Source: Scleroderma bovista
Lineage: Eukaryota > Basidiomycota > Agaricomycetes > Boletales > Sclerodermataceae
Reading direction: 5' to 3'
NCBI GenBank assembly: GCA_037178675.1
Contig: JAYMGJ010000212.1
Location: 124,001 to 188,000, forward strand
DNA length: 64,000 nt
Shown here: one piece after another, positions 40,710 to 51,272 of the stretch
Position numbering within the stretch: position 1 is the first letter of the stretch
Layout of the letters: every line of letters begins with the position of its first letter
Program-made: the position numbers and the translations under genes
Notes under the pieces: model-generated
What the model was told of the DNA's origin: nothing
Seen by the model: the letters and a program-made list of their open reading frames with translations, nothing else
Database searches by the model: none

Positions 40710-41482
40710 CACCAAATGCTGTGTGTGGTGTGTTATGTCACTTTTTTGATATGTTTTCAAAGTCTCCGCATTTTTTCGGACATTTTCCCACGCCGTCCAT
40801 CATATCATTTCACTTCTCCTGTGCTTCCACATCAAGCTATTAACTTGGTGATGATATGGCAACTACTATATAGTATTACAGAGCCTCCTAGATAGTCAGA
40901 ATATGGATGGTTGCACTGGGGACTGATAGAGCCCCTATTTTCATAAAAGTAGTGTTTGCCCTCCTGCTCACCTTTAGAGCGCTCTGTATCCCAGTTTATG
41001 TGATAGACGAGTGGTAATAGTAAACTAATACAGTTACAAACCATCCCAAAAGTACCAACACTCGCAGTAAGAGCCTCCCAGGGTGTTATACCAGGAGGAG
41101 GAGAATGTGACACAGCACTTCAGAGGCTCCACCCCATCAAATGTGCTTGGTATATGTTGTAGGTACATATGGCCCCTTGAAGGGGATGTAATTCAGAAGT
41201 GTATATGTCCAATGTATCAAAAATGCGAAGCCTTTTTTACTTTTACCCCTAACTATTTCTCCAACCATCCAGAGCCTCTGGCACACTCATTTGAGGTTCC
41301 ATTTATGGACCTATATACTTATATAACATATCTGATACTATGTACAGTACATGGGGACCAGGGATGGGGCACAGGAAGGCAGAGGAGGCTCACAAGGAGG
41401 GTGGGAATATTGCAGTTCTGGTATTGACCAAATGCGGCCATGTTTTGGGAGTAGTAGCGCTTTTAGCGCTTATGTAATCTTA
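40710..41482 (-). repeat. Right arm of the inverted repeat
   Basis: This is the reverse complement of 39676-40448, with a 261-bp unique spacer (40449-40709). A transcript through both arms would form a very long hairpin, a natural Dicer substrate. Confidence 0.92.
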
Positions 41483-41879
41483 CCCAGAGCGGTCAACAAC
41501 TATTAATAAAAATCAAGAAGCCAAGGAGGCTCAGATGAGCCTCGGTGGAGGGTCTAGAGTGGTCATAGAGGCTATGCCGGCGTGAAGCCGACGAAATGAA
41601 CACTATTCAGGACTAGCCGAATAGGAGTGGCAAATCCCGGTGCAGATGGTTGGTCTCTCAGATGGGTTTCTCACGACATAAAAACCCCGTCTGAGAGACC
41701 TCTATTGCCACCGAGAACTGGTGCCTAAGGTGGCTTCGTTACTCAGCTAGCTTAGAAAGCCAAACACACGAACAATGCCGGTGACCGAGGTCTCGGAGAT
41801 AGGGTTTTTTTACTGCGAACTAAGTACTACCGCTTCATAGACAGTCTGGTCATCAGATTCAATTTCCTCACTCCCTTCG

Positions 41880-42627
41880 ACAGCTTCTGCTGTCATCTTT
41901 TGCCACCATTGCAATGTGGCTTTTCAGGATGGAGAAGCTATGTCAACGATCGTCCTTGCATCATTGGTGATGTCCAAATCGGTTTCAACTTTCAACATTC
42001 TGGTTTACCATCCTTGTGGTCCTTGAATCCTTTTTTGAGTGTCTCGACGCCACTGCATAGTGTTGTTCTAACGTTAGTGGTCGACCTTTTACTGTGTGCT
42101 CTGCTTCACCGACAAAAACTATGCATTCAGCTTCAGCTGTGTGTTGAGCAGCCTCATTTCAACACCGTCACATACTGGCGTGGCGAGGAGTTACCAGCGA
42201 CAGATTGTTCCATGGAGAGGACCAGAAGTTAGTCTCAATGCATTTTGGGTTCGTCAATTGACACCAGTGTGCGCAGCATGTCGACGTGCTTTTGTTGAAC
42301 ACGACCAAATCGGAGATGTCAAAGGAAATCCAACCACATAGGGTCTACAACAACATGCATTTGCTCTGTCAATGTCACGACGGTGGTGAATTCCTCGAAG
42401 ATCACACATCCTGCTTGACTGAGTTCATGATTTTGTTGTACTGTAGTTGTTGGAAAGTAGAGAGCTTTAGATAGTGGGCATGCAATGGGCGGGAATTGGA
42501 AAAAAAAATCCCCACAAAGAATGATGCTGATGCCTTCAAATGAGTGAGGACGGAGGTTATCCATCATCCATACATGGGCAACACAGTTATGTAACCACAA
42601 TATTGCTGATATTTGCACAAGTTTCAA
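41880..42627 (-). pseudogene. Helitron-type PIF1-like helicase relic
   Basis: The frame at 42627-42319 reads ISIILCGDFFFQFPPIACP (helicase motif II region GDFFQFPP), then EEFTTVVTLTEQM and VVDPMWLDFL. Beyond a stop, the strand continues in shifting frames with FGRVQQKHVDMLRTL, then a TPRHAS-like and a VKGRPLT-like block down to about 41880. These are hallmark pieces of Helitron-encoded PIF1-like helicases in Agaricomycetes. Frameshifts and stops show it is dead. No Rep domain is visible. Confidence 0.7.
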
Positions 42628-42789
42628 GACATGGCTACCTACATAACAACTTACATCAATTGCTCAAGACAGAATACAACTACAAGTACATGATAAAACT
42701 GCTTCAAGGTTTGGAGGATTGCCAGAAATACTACAAAATATTTGTAGTATTTGTCAAATGAGCTGAGGAGACATACATATCAAGCAAAC

Positions 42790-45452
42790 ACAAGGACATT
42801 ATAGGTTGTTGCAAAGACCTCCTTGTAGTTAAATGGAATATGAGCTACAAAGAGGTGTTACTTATGATTTGGGTGCAAAGGTAAAGAAGAATGACTTACC
42901 ATGGCCACCAACTTTGACCTTGCCACAGTGGATACCTCCAGAGATGGGTGCTTGGGCTATGAAAAGGGGCTCCCCATCGGCCTCCATGCCTCCCCTGCGT
43001 GATTGAATGACATGTCAAATGAAGGACACACCTAATTTCAGGTAGACTTACCGGACAGGGACAGCCCCATTGAGCAGATCATGAGAATAACGCCCCGAGA
43101 CAGCAACCCAGCGGACTGAGTTCTGTGATCCTACAAGAAGCTGGAAGTCGCCTCTGATCTATAACAACCATTTTACCCATGACGTAGAATATTAAAGCAA
43201 AAAACCTACAAGAATCTCTTTTCCGTCATATGAAATGTAGACAAATTCAGCTGTCGCCTTTCCGGGATCTTGTTATGTATCAGTGAACTTTATTAAAAGC
43301 CTAGCCACTAATGGCACTCACGGACACCCCCCTAGGTTCCCCGATCAAAAAAATCATCTCGATGAACAGGGTTGGATCACTCACTGCATAAGGTGCACGT
43401 GCAACATAAATGGTGCGACCATCTGCCTCGCGTCCCCCAACAATGGCGTCGGACGGCAGTATACCGCGGTGTTCGCCAACGACCTATATTCCAGGCAATG
43501 TCTATCAATCAATAATGCAACATACGACTGGACTAACCCAGTTGACCGGTGGCCGAATAACTTCCTCTGGACTGTCGAAGATAGGGGCTTTAATTGGTCC
43601 GCCAATCTGTGGACACATCAGGAAAGCAAAAATAAAATAACCCATATCGCATACCGGTAGCTTGCCCCAGTTGTCTTTGCAGTATTTTTCGAAGTCGTTC
43701 AAGGGTGGATAAACAGGATTGAAGCCTGGGAGACTGTGGGCGATGATTTCAAGCGTGATCATTTTGTCCGGAGAAACAAGGTTCTTGGGAGAATTTTTGA
43801 TGCTTTCATGAAAAACGGGGTTGGTGGTAATCTGCCCACTCTCGAGACGGGTTTCGTGTCCGACGATCATTCGCTGAGTGATGGGTGTTTCCATGTACGC
43901 GTTGTGAGGTTGGGATGTTCCCCAGGGGTCAGGAGCTCTCTGTGCTGTGGAGCGCATGAAGTCAAGATCTAGGTTGATAAAGGATTGAATTTCTCCCTGT
44001 GCAATATTATCATAAGGGGATGTGTCACAGATCAATAGAATTCTACCAACCGCCATCCAGAATAGAGCGATGTCAGCGAGTTCGTGCCGTTGATAACCTC
44101 CACCAACATCAGAATGAGCTCCCGCAAACCACACCTTCGACGAGTTCAGTAACTATGGTAAGGATGGTAAGGATGGTGTGAATTTGAATATTTACCTGTT
44201 TTAGAACCTGTCCTGAGCCGATTCCACCTGGAGGGGATGTCCATAGGGTAGGCAAAAATTTCTTTCTGTTTTCTTGGAGTGAGACAGCATGAAGGGCAAT
44301 GTCGATTGTTGTGGGAAGACTCGTATCCTTGATTTCGAGCGCGTCGATGGTGCCATAAACAGATCCGACGGTGTCCCACACGCCCACACACCTTTGTCGA
44401 TAGTGTAATGACTAAAATCAAATGATACAATGACTGCTTACTTGATCCTTGGACGACGGGTGTCTGGCGGGATGGTGGGTGTCTTTCCATCCACAAGTTC
44501 GCGCCAAATTCGGAAGAATTGGACAAGTTCCTTTCGTGGTAGCAGTCCAATGACATCCTACCGCCTGTAAATACATGAAAACCACGCGATGATAATGACA
44601 ACGCACGATCAAGCCCGATAATTTCCTGGCCGTGTAAGCACCTCTGGGTTGGGCATCTCGATGAGTAAACAGCGCTCAGGTGAAAAACAGAAGACATCAC
44701 CTAGAAAATCTGAAAAGAAGAGTAAGGCCATTGATACTGGTGCATTGGGTGTCAATACTAACCCAAAGATACAAATTTCGTCTCCATCCTCGTAGTTTTG
44801 GGCGAGAAACGCGTATGCGTCACGAATTTTGCTCGCTGTAGCACGTCTTATTGATGACAGGTTGAGGGCGAGCTGGACAATAAACTTACCCACTGCAGTA
44901 CCAAGCGCCTCTAAATAACGGTATATGAGTTAAGAAATGTTACGGTCTCGAATCCACTCACGTAGCAGGGTTGTTCCACTCACTGGGTCTCCTTTGAAAT
45001 TGGCTTCGGAACCAACACCACTTTGATAAAATACAATCTGTTTATTTCCATTGCTTTGAGAATATTAGGAAATCTCCAAGGAATGTTAAATCCACTCACA
45101 TAGCGAGGGGCTTGACAGATCTCGCTGAAGAGTCCTGTCAATTGTTATTTTTTGTCTTCACCATGACCCTCACCAAGGCGGATCACATTAGTCATGTACT
45201 GTAAATTCCCCCCTCCACCAGAAGCTTAAAGGTTCGTGTGAGTGAGAATATTGAATACTAATACAAGAGAAATGCCATACGGAGGTCCAAGTCCGTGGTG
45301 ACAATCTCTTGGGGCATAGATGAGGCTGATGTTCTACTTGTCAGCCAAAACAACTTGTGGGCCTCGGAGATTCGCTTACTGCTGACTTGCGGAGCCAGGT
45401 TACCGTCCATTCCGGTGCCATCGCAGAATATCAACAAGGACTTCGAAGTCAT
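42790..45452 (-). CDS. DUF2235 alpha/beta hydrolase-like protein with C-terminal DM9 repeats
   Basis: The start at 45452 gives MTSKSLLIFCDGTGMDGNL, the DUF2235 N-terminus. Later exons give ASKIRDAYAFLAQNYEDGDE and CIFG (about 44830-44760), GVWDTVGSVYG (about 44380), and MWFAGAHSDVGGGY (from 44134), which holds the catalytic His/Asp region. DUF2235 includes the Tle1-type phospholipases. After PPVNW (about 43530) a short GT-AG intron leads to reading frames matching DM9 repeats: ILPSDAIVGGREADGRTIYV (about 43460), DPGKATAEFVYISYDGKEIL (about 43265), VRWVAVSGRYSHDLLNG (about 43110), GGMEADGEPLFIAQAP (about 42985), and a last exon HIPFNYKEVFATTYNVLV (about 42845). DM9 domains bind carbohydrate in other organisms. 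The gene is intron-rich; the exact exon chain between the two parts needs transcript support. The GFSRGA nucleophile region was not located with certainty near 44760-44600. Confidence 0.65.
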
Positions 45453-45552
45453 TGTACTGATCAACTTTGAGTCTGGTTCACAGTGGATACAGTGGGTTGA
45501 GGTCATCCCAGAAGGCTGCGCACCCCAACTTTTATAACATACGGCGACATGG

Positions 45553-46185
45553 CATAAACACAACACGCTCACCTACTATTACTATTGCTGTGCATGCATT
45601 GAATTTGCAGCCAGGTGCCATCTTTGTAGCATCCATCCCGTTGACCTGGGTGGTGCGCTTATGAGCAGCTGAAAATCAATTTGTCTTCAACACGCTCACC
45701 CGCTATTATTGTCATGCATGCATTGAATTTGCAACCAGGTGCCATCTTTGTAGCATCCATCCCGTTGACTTGGGTGGTGCGCTTATGAGCAGCCGCCAAT
45801 CAATTTGTCTTCAACACGCCCACCCGCTATTATTGTCGTGCATGCATTGAATTTGCAGTCAGGTGCCATCTTTGTAGCATCCATCCCGTTGACCTGGGTG
45901 GTGCGCTTATGAGCAGCTGAAAATCAATTTGTCTTCAACACGCTCACCCGCTATTATTGTCATGCATGCATTGAATTTGCAACCAGGTGCCATCTTTGTA
46001 GCATCCATCCCGTTGACTTGGGTGGTGCGCTTATGAGCAGCCGCCAATCAATTTGTCTTCAACACGCCCACCCGCTATTATTGTCGTGCATGCATTGAAT
46101 TTGCAGTCAGGTGCCATCTTTGTAGCATCCATCCCGTTGACCTGGGTGGTGCGCGCTTATGAGCAGCTGATAATCAAACACACTC
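45553..46185. repeat. ~122-bp tandem repeat with dimeric higher-order structure
   Basis: Five copies of a unit contain AACACGCTCACCCGCTATTA, GCATGCATTGAATTTGCA and GGTGCGCTTATGAGCAGC. Copies alternate between two variants (ending GAGCAGCTGAAAATCAA or GAGCAGCCGCCAATCAA; CATGCATG or CGTGCATG), giving an ABAB pattern of about 244 bp. The array is directly upstream of the DUF2235/DM9 gene start. Confidence 0.88.
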
Positions 46186-46370
46186 GGTGACCTACTATTA
46201 TGCTCACAGTAGACGCCACCATAGCGCATTGGCCCATTTGCACCACGTTTGTAGTATAAATCTCATTGATCTGCCAATCTGAAAGAGCGTCGAGTGACGT
46301 TACGGCCTTGCTGAGATTTTTGAATAGTGGGGACAAGCTTGGAACTGATCAATGAAATGAAATGAACTAA
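46186..46370. other. Spacer between tandem repeat and MITE
   Basis: No gene or recognised motif is present. Confidence 0.5.
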
Positions 46371-46590
46371 GAATACGACTACCACGCTCCTTCCCAGCGG
46401 TTACTAATACTACTTGGGAAGGGGCTATGTAGGAGTGTGGTAGATAATAATAGTACTGAATCCTAATTGCCTATATTTGGTATAATATTCGCATCTGCTT
46501 TTCAAACTTCTTGCCCTCAGTACTACCACACATACATAGCCCCATTCCTCGAAGTAACCGCTGGGAAGGAGCGTGGCCGACTACATATTC
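46371..46590. mobile_element. MITE-like element, ~220 bp
   Basis: The terminal inverted repeats begin GAATA and share CCACGCTCCTTCCCAGCGG, TTACT and GGGGCTATGTA over about 70 bp, with small gaps. No coding capacity is present. The target duplication is not clear. It lies in the promoter region of the plus-strand ITFG1/TIP-like gene. Confidence 0.7.
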
Positions 46591-46770
46591 CGAAGGCCCG
46601 GGGTTTAGTCTACAGCGGTTTGGCCCAAATCACATGACAGTTGGAGCAGTCTCTGACTCAGTCCAAACCTTCAAACGATAAGACAATCCCATCTTGCATC
46701 GTTGGACAGATCTCTACTCTACGGTTGGGTTAAAAGCGCACTGCAGACTTCTCGACCAGCCGCGCCATCA

Positions 46771-49462
46771 ATGGCAAGAATCCCTTTACTCTCCTCGACT
46801 TCTCACTGGAGACATCAGAACAAACTATCATGCCGTGCCTTTCTAAGTATGCTCCTCTTCGTGTCACCGGTGGCGTCCATGTGGCCCTTCTCGCCGAAAC
46901 GGTTTACAAAGAACGCACTTATGTCTGCGGGTTCGTTGGGCTTGGACGGCGCTGGACGTGTAGTTGCATTCGGGGACTTTAATGGGGACCAATTGTGAAT
47001 AATCGTATTTGCCCAGATTTTTTATATCTGACGTCATGACATAGCCTGGACATTCTCTCTCTTGATGCAGACCAGCAGGAATTGGCTGTCTACCTCTGGA
47101 ATCATGGTAAGGACACCACTTTGATACTTCATCAAACAGGGGTTCAAAAAGTACACAGATGCATTTGAATTCCGGAAGGCTTCGTCGATACGACATCCAG
47201 CTTCTGTTGCGAATGTCGTCCCGGGCGATTTCACTCACGATGGTAAACTTGACATCCTCATTATGAGTGCGGATACATGGCGGGATACGTTAAACATGGC
47301 AGTATACACGGGCAACCACGACGGAACTTTTGGTGCGTCCTTGGTCATCTCCCTGAAGGCCGTGAGCCGAACTTTCTACCAGATACCGAGCCAATATCGG
47401 TGCCTGCATCCACTCTTTCGCAACCAATTCCTCTTGATGTGAATGGAGACATGAAGATAGATCTTCTCGGCGTACCGACCGTCAGAAGAGGATCGTCTAC
47501 TCCACTCCAGGTATGGGAGAATCACTGGAATACTTCAAATACAAAGGCACCGTTGTTTGAGTTGTAAGTGATACAGTTATTGATTAAGAATAGTTTGTCG
47601 ATGTTGGGTGTTGTTGTAGGACCGACCCTCAGTTCAAGGGGTCCCAGTGTACTCTGGCGTCGCCTCACAGTAACGCAGTCATCGATTTAAACGGAGATTG
47701 TCTTGCAGGTGGAGATCTTTGTATCTTACATGGTGGACCTTACTGAGAATACCCAGATGTTTTCCTGGTTTGCGATGAGGGCTCTGGAAAACGATCTTTT
47801 CAGATATGGGTGAACAACAAGGACTCGGGATTTACGCTCGCACAGTACGAGCCACTGCCATCTGGAGTTCAGGCAATTTCATTCGCCGATGTTGGTTAGC
47901 ATATGAAGCTCTTATATCTGTTCCATTCACTGACCTGTCTCACAGATCGCGATGGGTCCGTCGACATGGTATTCACAACCTGCTCTCATGTCTCTTCATC
48001 AAGCGGCGTGGGCTCCGGTTGTATGCTTAACATCGCGTACAATAAGCAGCTACCTGTATGTTCCTCCACGACGTCTTCCAGCGTCAACAAGCAAGGCGAG
48101 CGGATATGCAGGTCACCTGTGGACCTCTGCATTGCCGATCCGGAATTCCACTACAACCTTAGCACGAGTCGGGAAAACGACGTGAGGGCATTTTCATTCG
48201 TTTCAGATTTCACATCGCTTACGGATGGATTTCTCCGTCCCATTCTATAGGCCTTTGTTCAGCTTTCGATAGACACACTTCTCAATTCCCCGTCGAGCTC
48301 CATTCTCGTCACCGACACCACCTTCTCTCCATCCATTCCCTTACCCGTCCGATTGGGTGATACGGATCTGGACGGGTTTCCTGACCTTTTATTCGTTGCC
48401 GCCACGTCTGATGGCCACACGCCAAAGTTGTTGGTATCCGAGCCGTGTGCGAGGGGATTGCCAGGGTGTGATGAGTACGGACATGGGAGGCGCGGGTTTA
48501 GACTCGTTCAGAAGGGTACGGAGAGTTTGGAGGCGATCAAGGACGCGAGAGGCGTGACTCTTTTGGATTTAGACGAGGATGTGAGGGCTATTGTTGTGGT
48601 TCTCTGGTTCATTCTGATCACATTGGACAGGGAACGCTCGACATTCTCGTGCAGAGAACGGGAACGCAAGGGGAAGGGACAATTTCGTTCATACATAATA
48701 ACTTTTATTATGATGCTTTCTTCCTCAAGGCAATCGGTACGTCCTCTAGTGCTTGGTGGAATTCTTTTGGTTAAGGACCGCAGTCCTCAATGGCGCATGT
48801 AACAGTGGATGGTGTTCGTCGCCAAACAGCTCAAATTACCTTGTGAGCACTATTCAGTTAACACTAGCGGCTGCTAACTCGTGCCAAAGCCTATCGGTGT
48901 GAGCTATTCTGGCGCTTCATTCAAATATACTGTCCTTGATACGGACGGCCGACGATCAGCTGCACAAGGTGAGAATTCCCCTCTCATATGTTTCACTCAC
49001 GCTTACACCACTATCTCAGTCGGCCAGCTTCCTCAGTCGTCATACCACTCGCTCCACACTCCCTATGCCTTCCTAGGTCTTGGTCGTACTAACAACTACA
49101 TCGAGAACCTATTCGTAGGATCAACAAAGCATATTAAAGAGCATTTCATCAACATGGAGGGCGTGATTCCCAACTCCCGCGTTGTCATCCATCCGCCACC
49201 AGGCAAGGACGACGGGTCGTGGAAACGCGAGCTGTATCTACGTCCAGGCGAATGGATTCCATGGGTGACGCTTACAATTGTCATCACCACCACTATTCTA
49301 GCTGCGATCGTGTTTGTATTGCATTTGAACGACAAGGTGGGCATATTTCATCCTGCTGGACGCTAAATCCGTCGATTTTGCTAACTGTATTTGATTTCGC
49401 AGAGAGAAGATGAACTGGAGAGGAGGAGAATATCGCACCATATCAATTTCGATGCATTGTAG
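46771..49462 (+). CDS. ITFG1/TIP-like membrane protein with FG-GAP/VCBS repeats
   Basis: The likely start is 46771 (or MLLFVSPVASM at 46848), giving an N-terminal hydrophobic signal sequence. Calcium-binding FG-GAP-like loops recur through the ectodomain: FGDFNGDQL (about 46975), GDFTHDGKLDIL (about 47230), DVNGDMKIDLLG (about 47440), FADVDRDGSVDMVF (about 47890-47970), GDTDLDGFPDLLF (about 48360) and LLDLDEDGTLDIL (about 48560-48640). Near the end WIPWVTLTIVITTTILAAIV (about 49250) is a single transmembrane helix, followed by an in-frame intron and a short basic cytoplasmic tail ending HHINFDAL at 49462. This is the layout of the T-cell immunomodulatory protein/ITFG1 family, conserved from fungi to animals, presumably a type I membrane protein of the secretory pathway. 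At least nine short introns are implied; no lesion was seen. Confidence 0.82.
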
Positions 49463-50077
49463 GTGGCCATGATCGATGTCTTGTGAGGATTCTTTATCTA
49501 GCTCTGGATGTGTAATGTTACATGTCCTGTTTATTCGGATGTTACGCGAGGGAATGCTCCTTTGCACCATATACCCCCTTTGCATGTGCGATGGGCGGCA
49601 TACTTCGTTGCAAAGAGCCACTGTAGCTCGTGTCCTGATCTGGCTACACATTAACGACGGTCCCGCTGATTTCTCATAAGGGTATAAGAGACCTAGCCAG
49701 CTGGGTGTTTAATGGGTCATCAGTACGGCCATGTCGTGCATAAAATGAGGGTATTAGATCATAGTTCAGGCGGCGCAACCTCAACAAGACAATCTTGGAA
49801 TTGGGTGGACATGTCTGAAATACAGTTTATGCATCAATACAGTAGCACTGAAGGCCCATAGGTATTCGTCGCGAAGATAGGACATTAAAGCAGGGTATTG
49901 TAGAGTAGATTAAGTCCTGGAGAGGGTTAATCCATGAAGCTTACTTCTGGCCAGTGCTAGTGAGGTCCGATCGTCCTATCAAACCTCCTGACTCTTACAA
50001 GATTGAGACGTGGTGCCAATAAAAGAACATTTGCTCTTCGACTGTTGGTACGCGAATGACCGTGGCGGACACCCGGA
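49463..50077. other. Intergenic between convergent genes, no gene recognised
   Basis: This spacer lies between the stop of the ITFG1-like gene and the stop of the Alba-domain gene. Short frames here show no motif. Confidence 0.5.
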
Positions 50078-51073
50078 TCACGACTCGTCCATGTCCTCCT
50101 GCTCTGGTTCTTGAATGACGATCTGTTGGGGAGGACTGGAACTCCTTTGCCGTTCCTCAGCCTCGTCTCCCGCATTGCGCGCTGCCTTCTTTCCCCTCCT
50201 CTTCTTTCCAGTAATCTTGGTTTCTACGGAGTCAGGACTTGCATCACCAACGCGTACGATCACGTTCATCGTTGACTTGATCCTTGTCCTAAACTCCTCC
50301 TTTGGCCCATCCTCATCTTCACTGTCGCTAGCACTCAGAACCTCGTCCACCACCTCCACAGAGCCCGTGTATACTTCCACCTTCACCTCGCCTTCGCCAT
50401 ATGGCAAGACTCCTGGTGTACTCAAGCTCCCCACGAGCAGCGTAAGGTGAGGGATCGCAGCGCCCATTGCAGATAGACGCAGCTCGCGCGCGCCGTACTC
50501 GAAGAACGCGGACTTACACCGTCGGATGTATGCACCGAGGTTAGTTTTACGCGTCACGCATATGCACGTTGGGTCGTTGGGGGAGGGGTGCGAGGATGTC
50601 GAGCGTGGGGAGGTGGCAGAGCGTCCAGGTGGGACAGTCGGAAAGGGGCGAGGCGGGGCGAGCTTGCGGATACGCGGACGTTTGGGAGGTGGTGTAGGGG
50701 CTGGTTTGGATGGGCCAGGTGCTGCTTCTTGTGCCGGATCGGATGTGGTGGCTGGGCCCGTCGCGGACGATGGGTTTGGGGCAGACGCCTCCGTAACGGC
50801 GGTTGTATTTTGAACGATGGGGGTGTCTCTCTGGACTTGCTTGCCCTTGTCGTTTGTCTTTGTCTGGTCAGGAGCACTATTTCTGCCATTCACATCGGAC
50901 GTCGCAGGACGCGTCATCCGCACAGGCTTCACCGCACCCGAGTTTGCTTTGAATCTTTTTACACAATCTGCGTCGCTAGGTTCCGTGTCTTGTTTTCGCT
51001 TGGAGGGCATCTGCTGGGTCGTTGACCTCGAAAACGAAGAGTCGGTGATTGGACTGGGCTCACGTGACTGCAC
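50078..51073 (-). CDS. Alba-domain protein, Pop7/Rpp20-like RNase P/MRP subunit
   Basis: This intron-free 331-residue frame could also start at MPSKRKQD (about 51007). A long disordered Pro/Ser-rich N-terminus precedes an Alba-fold domain (about residues 155-215: TCICVTRKTNLGAYIRRCKS, then LRLSAMGAAIPHLTLLVGSL), the hallmark of the RNase P/MRP protein Pop7/Rpp20. The C-terminus is basic (GKKRRGKKAARN) with an acidic end. The expected role is tRNA 5' processing and rRNA maturation as part of RNase P and MRP in the nucleolus. The protein is longer than yeast Pop7 because of the disordered flanks. It is divergently arranged with the eRF1 gene, with about 200 bp between starts. Confidence 0.78.
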   Translation of the reverse strand: MQSREPSPITDSSFSRSTTQQMPSKRKQDTEPSDADCVKRFKANSGAVKPVRMTRPATSDVNGRNSAPDQTKTNDKGKQVQRDTPIVQNTTAVTEASAPNPSSATGPATTSDPAQEAAPGPSKPAPTPPPKRPRIRKLAPPRPFPTVPPGRSATSPRSTSSHPSPNDPTCICVTRKTNLGAYIRRCKSAFFEYGARELRLSAMGAAIPHLTLLVGSLSTPGVLPYGEGEVKVEVYTGSVEVVDEVLSASDSEDEDGPKEEFRTRIKSTMNVIVRVGDASPDSVETKITGKKRRGKKAARNAGDEAEERQRSSSPPQQIVIQEPEQEDMDES

Positions 51074-51272
51074 TATTGGCCTGCCCTAGGGCCCTCGTAT
51101 ATGGGATTGGAAAAATCGAGCAAGATCAAAAGGTGAGGCGAGGCCACGAAACTCTTTCTTGTTCATCCAGCACAGCAGCGATCTCATCCCCGTATACACA
51201 GATCTAAAAAAACCACACCAAAAAGCAAGGTTGTGAGATTGAAGGGCACTTTACCCCTTTGACGAATCCGCC
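51074..51272. promoter_or_regulatory. Divergent promoter region of the Alba-domain gene and eRF1
   Basis: The two start codons are about 200 bp apart, so both promoters must share this stretch. No clear TATA box was seen. Pairing an RNase P/MRP subunit with a translation factor could allow co-regulation, which is inference. Confidence 0.5.

Larger units (their letters stand above)
39457..41732. mobile_element. Non-autonomous DNA transposon with ~1-kb terminal inverted repeats
   Basis: The ends read CACCTTAGGCACCAGTT inward from both sides and are flanked by an imperfect 8-bp repeat (ACTTCGTT at 39449-39456, GCTTCGTT at 41733-41740), as in hAT-type insertions. The outer ~220-250 bp of each arm are diverged but alignable. 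They share an AGATGGG..CCCATCT hairpin near 39500-39535 and 41664-41690. The inner ~773 bp are almost identical. The heptamer GAGCCTC/GAGGCTC recurs many times in both arms. It encodes no transposase; mirrored frames of 114 and 93 residues are products of the symmetry, not evident genes. Confidence 0.7.

Noticed and set aside
39731..41427. Mirrored 114- and 93-residue frames in the inverted repeat
   Set aside because: They are identical only because the arms are identical. No conserved domain is visible, so they are not listed as genes.
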